This document shows, one piece after another, positions 50,551-63,649 of a stretch of 64,000 bases of DNA (position 1 is the stretch's first letter; each line of letters starts with the position of its first letter). Position numbers and translations under genes: made by a program. The notes under the pieces are model-generated. The model was given only the letters and a program-made list of their open reading frames with translations, was not told the origin of the DNA and did not search any database. This stretch comes from Hirundichthys speculiger (Eukaryota; Chordata; Actinopteri; Beloniformes; Exocoetidae): positions 620,001 through 684,000 of the forward strand of contig JAGFBZ010000942.1 of assembly GCA_018398805.1 (NCBI GenBank). Reading direction: 5' to 3'.

Positions 50551-53500
50551 GAAGGAACAACTCAATCCACATCAAGGAGTTCATCTCAAGCACCAGAGTT
50601 ATATTTTATATATAATTTTTGCAATTTTTGGATTTTTCTTTCGATGGTGAGACACTGGTTTTATTTTTCACCGTCGCTTTTAAATATTTTGTAATCATCT
50701 GCAAGCGCCTCCATGCTCACGCAGAGCCGCGTCCCGCCCTTCAAAGCCACCCCCCCCCCCCCCCCTTTTAAAACAGATTCCATTCGAGGTCAAGCACCTT
50801 GAACGCATCCTAATTTTCATTTTCAAGGCGCATGAAACATTAATCTGTGTGAATAAATTCCACTCAGGCCAACCAAAGGCACGCAGACACGCGTGACCCC
50901 TGACCTCCCGTACGGGACGTGTCCTTTTTACGTTTTGTTGACAAAAGCGCTTTGGTAGATGGAGATAATCACACAAACCCAGCGGGGGAATCAGTGAGAG
51001 GTTCAAAGGCTCATATAAGGCAACGGAGCTGCGTCTCGGTGAACTAAGACGGAGCCGTCGAGGATCTCCCGCCTCAGCGGAGGGAGGGTTTTGTCTCGAA
51101 GAATTTAGCTCAGAAGCTTCCAGCTGCATTTGCAGACAGAAAGTAGGTGTGTCCAGGAACACCTGCATAAGCAGCACGACTGCTGTTCAGGTGCGTCTGT
51201 TTACTGCAGCTTTGTGCACGTTTCTCTGCTGGATTCAGTTTCTGCGTTAATAATTTAAGACTGAAAACAGCTGCACCTTGGCCCAGGTGGCACATCTTTT
51301 AGGATCAGGTCATGCAAACAAACATAAGATGAATAGCCTGTTTAATGATTAAATTATGAATCAGTGCTTTTGCAGATTGTAACTGGAAACAGACTGGTTT
51401 ACTGACAGGATAGAAGACATGAGGCAGAAAGTCTCTGCTTCCTAATTTGAGGATGAAGACCACTGCCTTGACTCTGCTGGGGCTTGTTCTCAGCCTGAAT
51501 GTGCTATTTCGCCCTTGAAGACTCTCATTCTCATCATATCACCAGATCTCAGCGCTGTCACACCGGATGATGGTCAAAAGTGCAGGAATAACACAGACGG
51601 TTAAATTAAAAACAGAATACCTTCAAGGAGTTGTCACCCAACTGCGCTATCAGCGGCAATCGTGCAGCAGGAGCGCGTCCAAACATTTCCACACGTCCAT
51701 ATGCACGCACACACAACCCAAGACACTCCTGCTGCCCACACGTTGGCACTCACACAGTAGAGATGCACATGTGCACACACATAAACAGTCACACAGACAC
51801 ACACTCACGCACACATCCCAGTCTTCACCAGCAGATCTCCGTGCTGGGAGCTTATATAAGGGAGAGTGGGAGGCTGAAAGCTATTTCAGGAGCAGAAAAG
51901 ATGTGCATGAGTTTGTGTGTGTGTGTGAGACTATAGTACCCGTATGGATTTGCACTGCTGCTGGTTTGTGTGCGTAGGCCCGCCGTGAGGACGATTAGGA
52001 CTCTGATTCAGTGGATTTCATAAGCAGTCAAGTTTGAAGTGAAGTTCGGCTCCGAACCTCCGGCAGCTCTCAAAGCGTTCGCCTACAACGTTCAGTCCCG
52101 CCCAGAGAGCCGCCTGCACGTGGCGACTGATCCAGGTGCACCCAGGTGTTGCGTCAGCGGCATCCGCCACGCAAACTAGCCACCGACTGTTCGACAGGCC
52201 TTCAGCGGTCCTGTCGCGCTGCAGCGGTCAGGGGCGAGAACGTTATTGTTGGGTAAAGCTTGGTTAAGGAAACGTTCAAATAACAGAGCAAATGTGAGAA
52301 ACAAGACAGAGAAGCAAGGATTTGGATTTAAACCGATGAATGGAGCTGCCTCACTGACTATTTGAATAACTACTTTTATCTTTGCCAGTCTGCCAGCGTT
52401 GTAAAATGGATCCCAGTGAGGAAAAATGACCCTCAAATGACCACTTAGATTTGGCTCCAAAAATGAGTCTATTTCCATACTGACAGCCTGCTATAAAAAA
52501 CTGTTTTGGTCAAATTTCTGTTTCTCATCCATGACCAATGTATGGGGAATAAATTTATATCAACCTCATCAGCTAAAATGATATCAAACCAGTATGTTTT
52601 TTTGAGCTTTCTTCACTTGAGGCCCTTCAGCTTCTGACACCTTCAGTTCTGAGCTGTAAATTAAAACAGAAGATAATCATTTTAAAAGCAGCGTGGCTTG
52701 TTGTGCCGTTGATTGTACCAAGAGACCACGACCAGCTGTAGGCCGGACTACGACGCTTTATCAGCTGTAACATCTGAATTTGAGGACGGTTGGAGCAATT
52801 TGATCACAAGCTGAAGTAGCTTGTGGTAAATGAGGTAAGTTCCAAACAACTGCCAGGCGTCTTTGTTTTGCTCGTTTCACCATGTTTAGATGAACCAGCT
52901 GTTGGAGTCAGTCTTGCCGAGATGTCGACCACAGGACCAGCTGCTCTTTGGAGTGACATCATAGAAGGGTTTGTCCAGTTGTCTTTATACAGCCTATGGT
53001 CTGGCTGTGCTTTTATGCTTATATTAACATGAAAAAATCAGAGGAAACTGCAAGCGGTTTTTGCATTTCATAATAAAATCATAAAGTATATGATGAGTTT
53101 AATATCTTACTTATTTTGCTCAAACGTTGCCCTCCATTTAAACATCTTCATGTCTCTTTCACTGTGACTCTAAAAGGAAAGATGCACAGATGAAATGTCT
53201 GAATATGTTAAAGTTCATCACTGAAGAAATTTGTTTTCAGCGTGAACACATTTGGAAACTAGAAAAGCACTCGGAGAGCGCAGACCTCCGCCAAGTGCAA
53301 CAGTTCCCTCATATAGCGATTTACAGATTGCGATAAAATCCGCGTTCTGGATCAGATCCAGATCAGCCTCTGAAATTTGATAGAGGTTTCCAGTGTCAAT
53401 CTCTAAAATAAATTTCATGAGTTTTGGGCAATAATTAATGGAGATATTGAGAAACAAAATTGTTGGCTCCATTGACTTCAATGTTTTTGAAAATTTGAAA

Positions 53501-53924
53501 ATGATCCAGAATCCAGGATTTCTTCCAAATCACACTCAAAATGAAATCAGTTCTTCCTTTTCACATTTCTGACAACTCCTGAAAATTTCATCAAAATCCA
53601 TCCATAACTTTTTGAGTTATCTTGAACACAGATAGACAGACAGATAAAAGCCAGCAAAAACATAACCTCCTTAGTGGAGGTAAATATAGATCTGATGCAT
53701 TAAATGGACTTTTTTGTGCATTCTAGATCTTTCTTACTGGCAAAAACAGAATAAATATATAAACAATAATAATAATATAAATATTTTTGGCATTTTTAAA
53801 TCACAAATAGCCAGTGGACATTTTTACTGCTGATGACACTCTGGATGCTTTTGGGGGGAAAGGTCATCTGCAGAATTGTATTTATTTATTAGATTTTTTT
53901 TTTTAAATATATAATTATTCCATC
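50551..53924. other. intergenic DNA, no gene recognised
   Basis: Contains a C14-16 homopolymer at 50751-50766, CA-rich stretches near 51700-51810 and scattered short frames. Nothing resembles a known exon. Confidence 0.5.
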
Positions 53925-54050
53925 CATCCATTTTCTATACCCGTTTCATCCTTGAAGGGTCACGGGGATCTGCTGGAGCCTATCCCAGCATCTACGGGCG
54001 AAAGGCAGGGGTACACCCTGGACAGGTCGCCAGTCCATCGCAGATATATA
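53925..54050 (+). repeat. common teleost interspersed repeat fragment
   Basis: CCATCCATCCATTTTCTATA, GCTGGAGCCTATCCCAGC and CACCCTGGACAGGTCGCCAG form a sequence I recognise from many fish genomes. The superfamily cannot be named from this fragment. Confidence 0.6.
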
Positions 54051-55370
54051 ATTATTGAATATGCTAATTACTTAAATAGGCTTCTTTGTGTCAGTCTGGC
54101 ATCCATAGATGCTCACAGGTCCCGTCTCTTCTGAAGCACCTTCTCACTTGGAAAAAGCTTCATGTACAAACATGCATCATGTTTGCTGAAATAAAGCTCT
54201 CAGCTTTTGTGTCGTGCCAGTTTTGCTCCCGTTGAGCAGAGCTGAGGCTTTTCTTCATCTCTGGAGGAGACGGGACTCAGGCCTAGCTGATCCGTTGAGC
54301 AGTGGCCAGAGGGAGGTGCTGACAACAGTGCATGGATCTAAAGTTTGTCCTTGTTAGCGTGATTGGACCCGTCTGCAGGTTCGGGGAGAGCTGGGCTGTG
54401 AAGTGTGAAGGCGTGTTTGGCTGCTCTCACATCCAGCAGCTTTCAGAGCAGCGTCGGTTGTACTCAAACATGGAGGGTCCCTGGAGATCTTTTTTTTTCT
54501 TCTTCCTTTTAAGTGCCTTGTGTTGAGAATAAAAGTAGAAAATATCCCCCAACAGGCTGATAAAGGAGCAGCAAAGAATTAAAAAAAAGTCACAACTTCA
54601 CCTCTAATGAGGAACATTTAAAACAAACATTTCCACAATTATTTTGCACCACATCTGTGAAAATCTGTTATTCTCGTCTCCAGCTTCTCTCAATAAAATG
54701 CAGTTTTGCAGCATTTCAGTCTGTCACTGACGTCTTATTGACATATACAGGCTATTTTGCGTCACCCTTACAAAACATTTACACTCCTGACGTGTCTGAA
54801 AAAGCATTTGAGCTCCAATAGTTATCTGAGAGCAAATTACATTCAAGTAAGTAGCTCCTTGAGTTAGTTTGACATGGCATGTTCAATTTTGAGCTTCTCC
54901 AACAATAAGCCCTGCAAACCCAGCGACCTGAAGGAGCTGCTGCAGAAGAAAGAGAGACCCTGGATGGAGACGGAGGTATTGTGAAGCGAGGGAGGGAGGG
55001 GGGCAAGATTGAAGGAGAGCAGGGCAACTAACAGGGAAATGTCAGAGAGCGAGCTCCTGCAGAACAGCAGGCAGGATGTGTGTCCAGGCATGAAAGGATC
55101 AGAGGCTTGGAGGTGAAAGGAAATCAGACTGACGGAGTCAGCGAGCTCAACGTGGATTTCTACATGTTCAGCTCAGGATCATCGACTGTCTCTTCACCTC
55201 TCCCACTCCAGACAGTCTAAACACCTTCCCTGCCCCTCAGTTTACCTCTCCAGCCTCCTCATCTTCTTCTCTGTGCTGCAGTCAGGTGAAAAGGCAGCTG
55301 GAGAGACAGCAGAGCAACGGCGGATGATACGGCTTAAACCTAAGCCTGAGGGGGTTCTGGTGCTGGGGGA

Positions 55371-55986
55371 CAGAGGTGGGATCAAGCCATTGTTTTACAA
55401 GTCTCGAGTCTTTGGACTCAGGTTCAGAGTCAAGTCTCATGTAGAGACCTGAGTCATGTCTCTTGTTGAGACAAGTCTTGAACCAAGGCCTCAGAAACTT
55501 CAAATTTCAAGTCCTTAAAGTTGCACCTTCCTCTGTTCTTTCTGCAACTTTGAATGTCGAACCAAGTTGAAACTCGTTCCATCTCCATCTCTCTGAGCAA
55601 TTCTCTCTTTTTTTTCATGCACCCAAATTAAATTATTTGCGGGGACATTTTTTTGCTAAGCGGTATTCAGTTTGAAATCTCATTCTAGTTCATTTTGACC
55701 GGCTGTGCCGACGGCTCAAGCGCACAAACGTACGCAGCAGAGGGAGGCGGCCTGCGCTTGTTACACCGTGACCTGTGAAATTCAGCTCGCTGACGCACAC
55801 TCGATTTGTGCAGACTTGGTAAAGAACACGTTTCAACCTCTGGGTTTTCGGTGAAACATCAAGTGATTTCAAGTCAACAGGCTCAAGTTCAAGTGAAGAC
55901 GCAAGTCTTTTTTACAGCTTGTAAAGTCTAACGTCATCAGATTAACAACTCGAGTCCAAGTCATGTGACTCGAGTCCACCCCTCCG
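55371..55986. mobile_element. MITE with ACTCGAGTC motifs
   Basis: The left terminus AGAGGTGGGATCAAGC and the right (reversed) GGAGGGGTGGACTCGAGTC are related. Both sides contain many AAGTCTCGAGTC and ACTTGGACTCGAG variants, which pair as subterminal inverted repeats. No transposase frame. Confidence 0.6.
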
Positions 55987-56389
55987 CAGGAGAAACATCC
56001 GTCTTTATTCTGGGAGACTCTTCTCTCTGCCCTCAATGACCAGCGGCCCAAACATCCTACTTTCTGGTAGTCCTGGTAGTCTGGTAGAGGAACAGCATGA
56101 GAGCTTGTTTCAGGGAGTCTTTCTGCAGGAGAATCCTCACCTCTGCACTGTACCCCAATCACATGGCCATGCATGGGAAGCTTTTGTGTACCTGACCAGG
56201 AACACAGGTTGAAGAGGATTTCATTTGTATCTGCAGATTCCAGGTCAGTTCTTAGATGTGGCGCCCATTAAAGGAAAACCATAAGGCTGTCTTTTAGACT
56301 TCCTGCAGTCTCCGGCTGATTTGAGGACACCACTATCTAGTTGTTTTACTGATTCTATTCTCACATGAACAAATTACAGTATATATATA

Positions 56390-57420
56390 CTTTTAAAATA
56401 GAATATCTTTAAGGTTACTGCACCAGATGATGCAAAGAAATTTGTTGTACGTACTTGAGGTGGAAAAGAAACAAGAAAAAACAGCCATAAAAATGCTGGC
56501 GATAAAAGACAAAAAAACAAATAAAAAAATAAAAAACAGAGTCACACAATCATCCAGTAAATAAATACATTTACAGTCTGGAATAAAGTTTATTTCTGTT
56601 TCTATTTCATTCAGTGACGGCTGCAGGATCAAAACCGGTACCAGCTTTCAAGGCTTTGTACCGCCTGCTGGAGGGTAAACGAGAAAACAGGCGGTGGCAT
56701 CTGCCAAGACGCTGGTGGCTCCACAGAGGCAGCGAGTCCTGAAGACGTCCTCCAGAGAGGACAGGGGGAGGTCAATGACTCTTCCAGATGTTTTTTTTTT
56801 TAACCCTCTGGAGGCTTTTACAGTCTGATTCAGTGCAGCTGGAATAAGTTAGGACACTCTGGTGGAAGGATTGAAGCAGCTCTGGTGGAAGATCCTTCTT
56901 TCTCAGGGTTTTAACCAGGGGTGTGGTGTTTACCGTCCATGCGAGGTGTTTATACATCTGAAGAGGGTTACCCCCCAGGGCTTCCTCTCCCCTGATGGTA
57001 GGGGTGAGTGGGCCCTCTAGTGTTCCCTAAAGTCAATAACGACTTCTTTTGTCTTCCTTATGTTCAACATGAGGGTTAGGGTTACTGTCCATGCAACAGT
57101 CTGCCAGCAGATTTCCAACTTGCACTGCGTTTCATTGTTGTTCATCAATCCCGCCACTGTTGTGTCACCAGCGCACTTTAAAATTGTGTTTGTGGAGTAT
57201 GTGGAGATGCAGCCGGAGGTATGAAGTGAATATAACACTGGGCTGAGAACAGAACCCTGTGGTACCCCCGTGCTGAGGGTTTAGACTCGGGGAGAGGATT
57301 GAGCCCAGTTCAACAGTCTGTGGTCGCTTTGTGAGGAAATCCCTGATCCACAAACACTAGAGTCTCACTGAAGGCATCGGTCCTTCAATGTATATTACGA
57401 GATCATGCAAACACCATTTA
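56390..57420 (-). mobile_element. LINE relic with reverse-transcriptase fragment
   Basis: Minus-strand frames at 57017-57238 read ILKCAGDTTVAGLMNNNET and then LMLNIRKTKEVVIDF. This is the catalytic block of a CR1/L2/Rex-type reverse transcriptase, whose usual FADDTT has become CAGDTT. LPPELLQSFHQSVL at 56772-56957 is the following segment. The AT-rich stretch to 56390 is probably its 3' tail. Confidence 0.75.
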
Positions 57421-58061
57421 ACTTTTCCCCAAGAAACATTACAGAAGCTCATTCACGGCTCTAACAGAATCTAACTTCCATCACAATGTCACAATGCACA
57501 TTCAGCTGTGAACTACATCCCACTGACGTTTTTCGTGTGTCATTTCCCTCAAATGTCCACTTGCTTCCATCCAACCAGAGAGAAACACAACACATTTCTC
57601 AGCTTCTACATTTTATTGAGCACAAATGATCGCTGGTCTCATTTCCAGCCACAGTATTCACAAAAACGCTGGTTTCAATTAACACATTCGCTCACTACAA
57701 GAACTTCACAGTCTTCACGCTTCTTCAATACTATTTACAGCAGATTCTGGCCATATCTCCACAGTCACCCATCATGTTGCTGTCATTTACCACATCAGCC
57801 TGAATTAAACATCTCTGATAGACTGTTATATTTCGGTTGGCCTCTCTTATCCATCCTTTAAAGGGGAGAGATCACAGGAGTAACTCTACTTCCTATCATA
57901 ATTGACGCAATATGTCGTACCACATTTAGTGAGTCAGTGTTTTGTTCCTTCTTGGAGGTGGCCTTGCATACTAACATTAAGTTTTTCTATCAGTGGAGGG
58001 AATTAAATCAAGTGGGAGGCCTCTACTGTCTCAATAGTAGGAAGCCAATTGTTACTGTCTT

Positions 58062-58067
58062 TTTATT
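58062..58067 (-). terminator. dpm2: polyadenylation signal of dpm2
   Basis: An AATAAA hexamer on the minus strand lies 124 bp past the dpm2 stop, the nearest canonical signal downstream of the coding region. It implies a short 3' untranslated region. Another hexamer lies farther on, near 57609. Confidence 0.6.
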
Positions 58068-58190
58068 TGTGCTTGTCAGTTGTACAGAGGGATATTTACT
58101 GGGCGACTGAGCTACTGTCTTTGTTTCCATGGCCAGCAGAAGTGACATATATGCAGTTAAATCCTCAACATTTACACACATGTTCCAAGA

Positions 58191-60510
58191 TTAGTCCACC
58201 TTCTTCGGCCTGTGATTCTTCCACATGATAACTGCGGCGAAGGTCCCTGCGGAGAATACGAGAGATGATGAAACACCTCACTGAATTTACATATGCAGAG
58301 AATTTAAATGAGTCGTCTGCAGTCGTTAGATCTCCTAAAGCTGCTATTAAGGGATAGCGGGTAGTGGGAGGGGCGTTCCCCTGGAAATAACGCAATCTTC
58401 CACCTTGCTAAACCCGCTATCCACCCTGCGCTACCCGCTACATTATCCATAGGAGTGGTTAGGGCGTTCCACCTGTTAAACCAATCAGTGCGTCAGCAGC
58501 CATTGCCTTTAAGAGCAGGTTGCGCTACCAGCTAACCGCTATGTAGCGTCTTTTCATCCAGATCAGAGCAGCTCTAATGTGCAGCTAGTCTGGGACTCTG
58601 CTGTAGAGCTTCCTCCTCTTCCTTCCTCCTCCTACTCTGCACTGATATATACATATAAATATGTTTACACAGACAATTCCTATCAGCTACCTGAAAGTCC
58701 CAGATAGTTGGTGTCCTCCCAGTAAACACGCTCTGGTCGTCTATGGTTTAACTGGTGAACAAGCCGTTGAAGACGATCTTTGCCATTTTCTCAGGGGTTC
58801 AACTGAGGCCAAATCACGCTTTTTATACAAGAGTTAATTCCAGAGGTAGAGCCGTTTGTGCACGTCCACATGTGACCAGGTGGACGCGCATTGATACCAT
58901 AAGGACACGCTCTTGTACACGCCAACATGCGAGCTGCGGGTGGTCAGACCACCCGCTACCCACAACCCTAAACCTGCGATCGCAAGATATCAAGTTTGCA
59001 GAAAGGGCAAAAGACACGCCCATTGCCACACCTACAAACTGAGTACAGGAGTCGGTATAATGGGTAGCGGCTTTAGGGAGCGGAAGATTGCATTAGCGGT
59101 TAGCAGAGGTTCCTAAACCCGCAATTTGCGGGTAGCGGCTAGCGGGAAGTGTACGATCGGGGCCCAAGTGTCAGAGTGACTGGGAATCGTGAGAGCGAGT
59201 TATTTGTTTCAGGATGCAGACAGCATACTGACCTATACAAAGGAGCAGGATTACAGCTGCGATGCCTGGGAGGACAACCGAATACTCCCGAGGAAGGAAG
59301 AACTTATGCAGCACGTAGTCACTGTCCACAAACGGCTGCAGAAAAGAAAAAAAAAAAAAAAAATCATACACACACAGTCTCAGAGGAATTAAACTCCAGA
59401 GATGCTTAGATTTATTTTGCAAGAAATTATGTGTAAAATAATAAGCAGAAACAATGCTGGTTGTCAATTAAAAGAAGAGTTTTGGGAGCTGCTGCACGAT
59501 TAAACCAGAATCCCGTTCAGCCTTGCGAAGGATCTGAAACACTTGCAAGATCGGTTTCATTTGAATTTTAGGGACGTAACTATGACTTACCAGTACGATG
59601 ACCCAAACGGAGTAGTACAAAAACAGCAGGAGACTGAACAGAACCAGGCTCATGCCAACAGCTTGATCCACTCCAGTGGCCTAAAAATAATGCAGTGAAG
59701 CAGGAGGTTAATCAGAGTACAGCAAAATGAATAAATTCTTTTAATTATGGTGTATTATGAAGCTAGATTTGAAATAATAAAGGCACAATAGCTGATTTTC
59801 AGTCAACATGCCTTCATCAAAACATCTGTCCTCTCTCACAATGTGATCATTGGTGAAGCCTAATAATGAGACAATGTTGCTCATTTCAATTTATACAGGA
59901 CCAATGCCAAATAAATGCAAAACTTATTCTGCTTCAACTCAGCCACATGTTGACAGTTTTGATGACGTCACGCAGACTTGCCTTGTGAAAGGAATTTAAT
60001 TTGGACTCATGGTTTGTCTTTAAATGGCTACAGTTTCAGTGCACTTTCAGTCTGAGTCAAACTGGATGCTCTTCACTCAGAAACCAGCAGCTTCTCTCTT
60101 ATATTGACATATTTTTTCGTTTCTTTTTGTTTTTGATGGATATCAGACTTGGAAGCAGAAAACAAGGGAGCAAAGACGAGCCGAAGCTGCAGTCCTGCAT
60201 CGTCTGTCCGTTATTTACAGAGCTTTAATATGCGTTTTTATCTTCATCATCACCGAGGAAAGGCTGCTGGATGAATTCAGTCCCAGAGAAATCACTGATC
60301 TAGTTTTTCATGTGTTTTAATCCCAACATTAGCAACTGAAACAGCAGTCAAAGCTGATCGTTGTTCTCTAAAAGTTCAGCTACTCGTCAACATAAATGTC
60401 TCAGTCTCGAAGGATAACTGCTGTAACTCCGCGGAGAGAAACTATCCGACGATAATTTTGCTCTAAAGTGAGCAGAACTGACTTCAGCGGTTATTAACTT
60501 TACTCACCAT
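58191..60510 (-). CDS. dpm2: dolichol phosphate-mannose synthase regulatory subunit 2, complete
   Basis: DPM2 is a small ER membrane protein that stabilises the DPM synthase complex, which supplies mannose for N-glycans, GPI anchors and O-mannosylation. Coding exons are 60508-60510 (ATG only), 59591-59680, 59233-59335 and 58191-58246 (stop 58191-58193), totalling 252 nt and 83 residues (human 84). The protein reads MATGVDQAVGMSLVLFSLLL, an aromatic-rich first membrane helix ending SVWVIVL, a loop with PFVDSDYVLHKFFLPREYSV, a second helix and a basic end NHRPKKVD. Human DPM2 has the matching start MATGTDQVVGLGLV and HKYFLPRAY. All splice sites are GT-AG. Intron 3 contains an 840-bp repeat also found at 37765-38747. 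Confidence 0.95.
58327..59163. mobile_element. GGGCCCGATC element, copy 2 (left end lost)
   Basis: From TCCTAAAGCTGCTATTAAGG to GTACGATCGGGGCCC the segment follows copy 1 closely (for example GAGTGGTTAGGGCGTTCCAC and CACGTCCACATGTGACCAGG). The left terminus is missing. It fills most of intron 3 of dpm2. Confidence 0.75.
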
Positions 60511-60744
60511 CTTCACAGCCGCTCTGACAGCTTTTATTTGGACACGTTTCCTGAAACTCTTCTTCGTTTCCGGAGACTCCAGCTCGGGATCTCCGCCGCC
60601 CTCTAACGGCCATGAAGAGTACGGCAACGCGTCTGAGGTCGTTTGGTCTCCAAACTCCCGACACAGTCCTGATGGCGACGGGACCTGACTGCATGTGCAT
60701 GAAGCAGACCCAGTCCACAAAGATGCCAGAGGAGTCAAAGGATC

Positions 60745-61110
60745 CAGCAGACTCAGAGGAGCTCGTGCATGGATTCATCTCCAACAACTGCAACACTCCT
60801 CCATCTGGTCTTCAGCTCATCCAGAACGCTGCTGCCAGGGTTCTAACATGAACCAGGAAAACACATTACTCCTCTTCTGAGACCTTCATACTGGCTACCA
60901 GTTACCTACGGGTCAGACCTCCACGTGTTAGCTTACGCATTATTCAATAATATGGGGCCAAAGCACATTTCTGATCTTCTTGTAGAACATAAACCAAGTA
61001 GAGCTCTGAAGATCTTTAGGAGGTAGTTGCTTTGTTTTATTACTTTGGTTCTGTCTAAATCTATCTTGTATGGATTTATCTGCTTTTGTGAATGAAATGC
61101 GCCATGCAAA
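60745..61110 (+). mobile_element. LINE relic, end of reverse-transcriptase region
   Basis: The plus strand reads CNTPPSGLQLIQNAAARVLT, then a frameshift and SYWLPVTY, LAYALFNNMGPKHISDLL. These are typical C-terminal segments of fish Rex1/L2-like LINE polymerases. It lies just upstream of dpm2. Confidence 0.8.
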
Positions 61111-61318
61111 TAAACTGTCCTTGCACTGGGTCTCAGTACGTGGACATCCTCGGATGTTCTTTGTCTGGTCAGAGCTCTTCTGGGACCAAAAAGCTGGACC
61201 TGTTAAATTCTAAGCACATGGTCATAACAGAAACATGATATAGAAAATAAGTTTCTCAAGACCACTTTAGGATGAGAGCTCTCTCATCCTTCCTGGCCAC
61301 AGCCAGAACCATCTAGCA

Positions 61319-62014
61319 CACGTGTCAAACACAAGGCCCGTGGGCCAAATGTGGTCCACCACATCATTTTATGTGGCCCTCGAGAGCCTGTGCATTATTG
61401 GCTTAAATTCTAAACCAATATTTTAAGACTTAAAATAAGCTTACACCGCTTTAAAGCGCATATTGACAATAAACTACATCTCCCACAATGCATTTCATCA
61501 TCAACCACAACGATAACAGTATCTCACCATGAGCAAGACATCAGGATGATTTTCAGAACTGATGGACTTCAGAAAAACCTCTACAAACTAACAACATGTC
61601 CAAGAAAAGAGAAATTAATGCACAAGGAAGGTAGTTTCATGAACGACAGGAAAACAATTACAAGTTTGTAACTCAAGGTGAAAAAAAAGTATGTCTTTTG
61701 TGTTATGAGGCGCCGTCAGTTGTGAAAGAGTATAATCTATATATATATAATAAGCTCAGTATGCTAAATTTAGCCTACAAGAAAAATAAAGAATCGCTTC
61801 CGCTTCTGAAACCAAGGTAATGGATACTCTTGAGTGATGTTTACAGAGTCCGTTACCATGGCAACAGACTCTGTAAACATCACCTGAAACAGTTATTTAA
61901 CAATATAATAAGGTGGAGTTTAATTTATTTTGATTTACATTGCATTCTTGCTGTCAATCTGGCCCTTCATCCATGATGCTGTGGCCCTCAGTGAACATGA
62001 GTCTGACACCCCTG
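61319..62014 (+). mobile_element. hAT element with GTF2IRD2-like transposase fragment, copy 2
   Basis: Homologous to 43061-43807 along its length. From about 61596 it reads MSKKREINAQGR, a stop, then FHERQENNYKFVTQGEKK and VCLLCYEAPSVVKEYNL. This is a CxxC-type zinc-binding N-terminus as in GTF2IRD2/ZBED-related hAT transposases. The rest of the transposase is deleted. Confidence 0.75.
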
Positions 62015-63224
62015 CTCTAGAATGAAGAAACATCAACGAAAATTACTGCAACCTTCTACATAAAAACAGAAATGTTTACAGCACAGATGTTTTTTAAAGC
62101 CTGGGAAAAGTTAGTAGTAAAGTAGTACTTTAAATTAAAATTAAATCATTGAAGCAATACTGCACAATAGTTGTCGTTATCTGAAATCATCACTATGAGC
62201 CTCAAACGCAGACATTTAGACCATTTTAGCTTTAATCTCAATGTTAATACCAATTAAAGAGATTTCCTCTAACACACGAAAACACTGAGGGGCATTAAGC
62301 TCTGCTTCCAAATGAGATGCTACCAGTCTGCGTCATCAAACACCCCAGAAGTTAATTTCCCACACAGTGAGAGAAGCACAAGAATTTCATCATTTAATAA
62401 CTCTAGGTATCATTTTGTTCCCAGAGACCGATATCTTATGTTAGAATAAGACTCTTAAACTTTCTCACTGAGAACATAATGAACAGACATCTAACACGAG
62501 GCCCCAAAAACAGCCCACAAGCCTGGCAGTCATTACAGCGTTCAGTCTGTAATGAGGCAGCATCACGGCCTGCTGCAGAAAATGACTGGGAAACGACTGA
62601 ACGAGATGAAACGGCTTCACATTAATCAGCTCTCACATCACCCTCCGTTTCTGGAGGGGAAAATAAGCAGCGCAGCCACGTACGAGCGCTACAGGAGTTT
62701 AGTTATAGAGAAAAGGTTCAGCGGTAACTGCTGCTCTCTGGAGTCTCCACAGAACCTGGAGCTTATTGATTCCGACGGGATTCATCATCATAGTGAGCAA
62801 AGAAATACACCGACGTCTGATTCCCAGACTGGCTGATGCTCTTCATGATTGGCTAACATTTAATGAAAATGTAAAACAAAAAATAATTGTGTAATTTAGC
62901 CTAGAGCCTTAAAGGTGTTTAAAAGACCTTTAAACCAAAGATATCAAACAGGAGATTCACACAATTTTGTAAGCATCCACTTACGATGTAGATATTAATC
63001 AGGGGGTCTATGATAACATTTTTACTAACTCAGCACCACCAGAAGGACGTGGATGGAGTGGATGCTCCGATGCTGCTGTGACACCTCATCTTTTTACTTT
63101 AAACGTGTTTCTAACATCAGTTATTGGTTTTTAAATATATCAACCCTTATATCTCTCTTCCCCTTGGATTAATTATCCCTCCCATCCAGAAGAGTCGAAC
63201 ACAAACCAGAGCAGTTTTTCCTTT
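62015..63224. other. intergenic DNA between dpm2 and crls1, no gene recognised
   Basis: A plus-strand frame at 62552-62836 (94 codons) has no recognisable motif, no signal peptide and no splice partners. No repeats stand out. Confidence 0.45.
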
Positions 63225-63649
63225 TTTATTCATAAATCATTGACTTACAAAACTGTCAAGTGACAATCATTAGGTAGACATCTCATCCTGCTGTTTGGAA
63301 AAAAAAAAAAAAATCAAAGTTCCTGGCAGATCACTGTAAATATAGCTGACATGTTCCTGTGGTCTACGTTTGTTTTTCCTATTTTTATCTGTGCACATGG
63401 CTTTAGATCAGACTGGCGGCGGAGCTGCCGTTTCTGTAGTGTTGCAGTTAAACCGTCTGCACCTTCAGTCGTTTTCTCTGCTTCACGGCCACAGCGACCC
63501 GTAAACGGTCGTCACGGCTACTTGGTTTCAGAGCTCCTGGTGAACTTCCATCTGCCCGTTTGTCCTCCGTTAGTCGCACAGCTGATGAGTGTCACTGCGG
63601 GTGACGCTTCCTCCTTTGGTTTTTGACTCCTGCGTGTTTCCAGAAGCTG
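63225..63649 (-). other. crls1: 3' untranslated region of crls1 with AATAAA at 63225-63230
   Basis: About 425 bp follows the crls1 stop on the minus strand and ends at a canonical AATAAA (63225-63230). A poly-T run at 63299-63313 lies inside it. No conserved open frame is seen. Confidence 0.6.

Noticed and set aside
51848..51860. TATATAAGG box as a possible promoter of an unannotated gene
   Set aside because: No exon or conserved frame follows on either side. A TATA-like sequence alone is expected by chance.
62552..62836. 94-codon plus-strand frame between dpm2 and crls1
   Set aside because: No recognised motif, no splice partners and no composition difference from its flanks.
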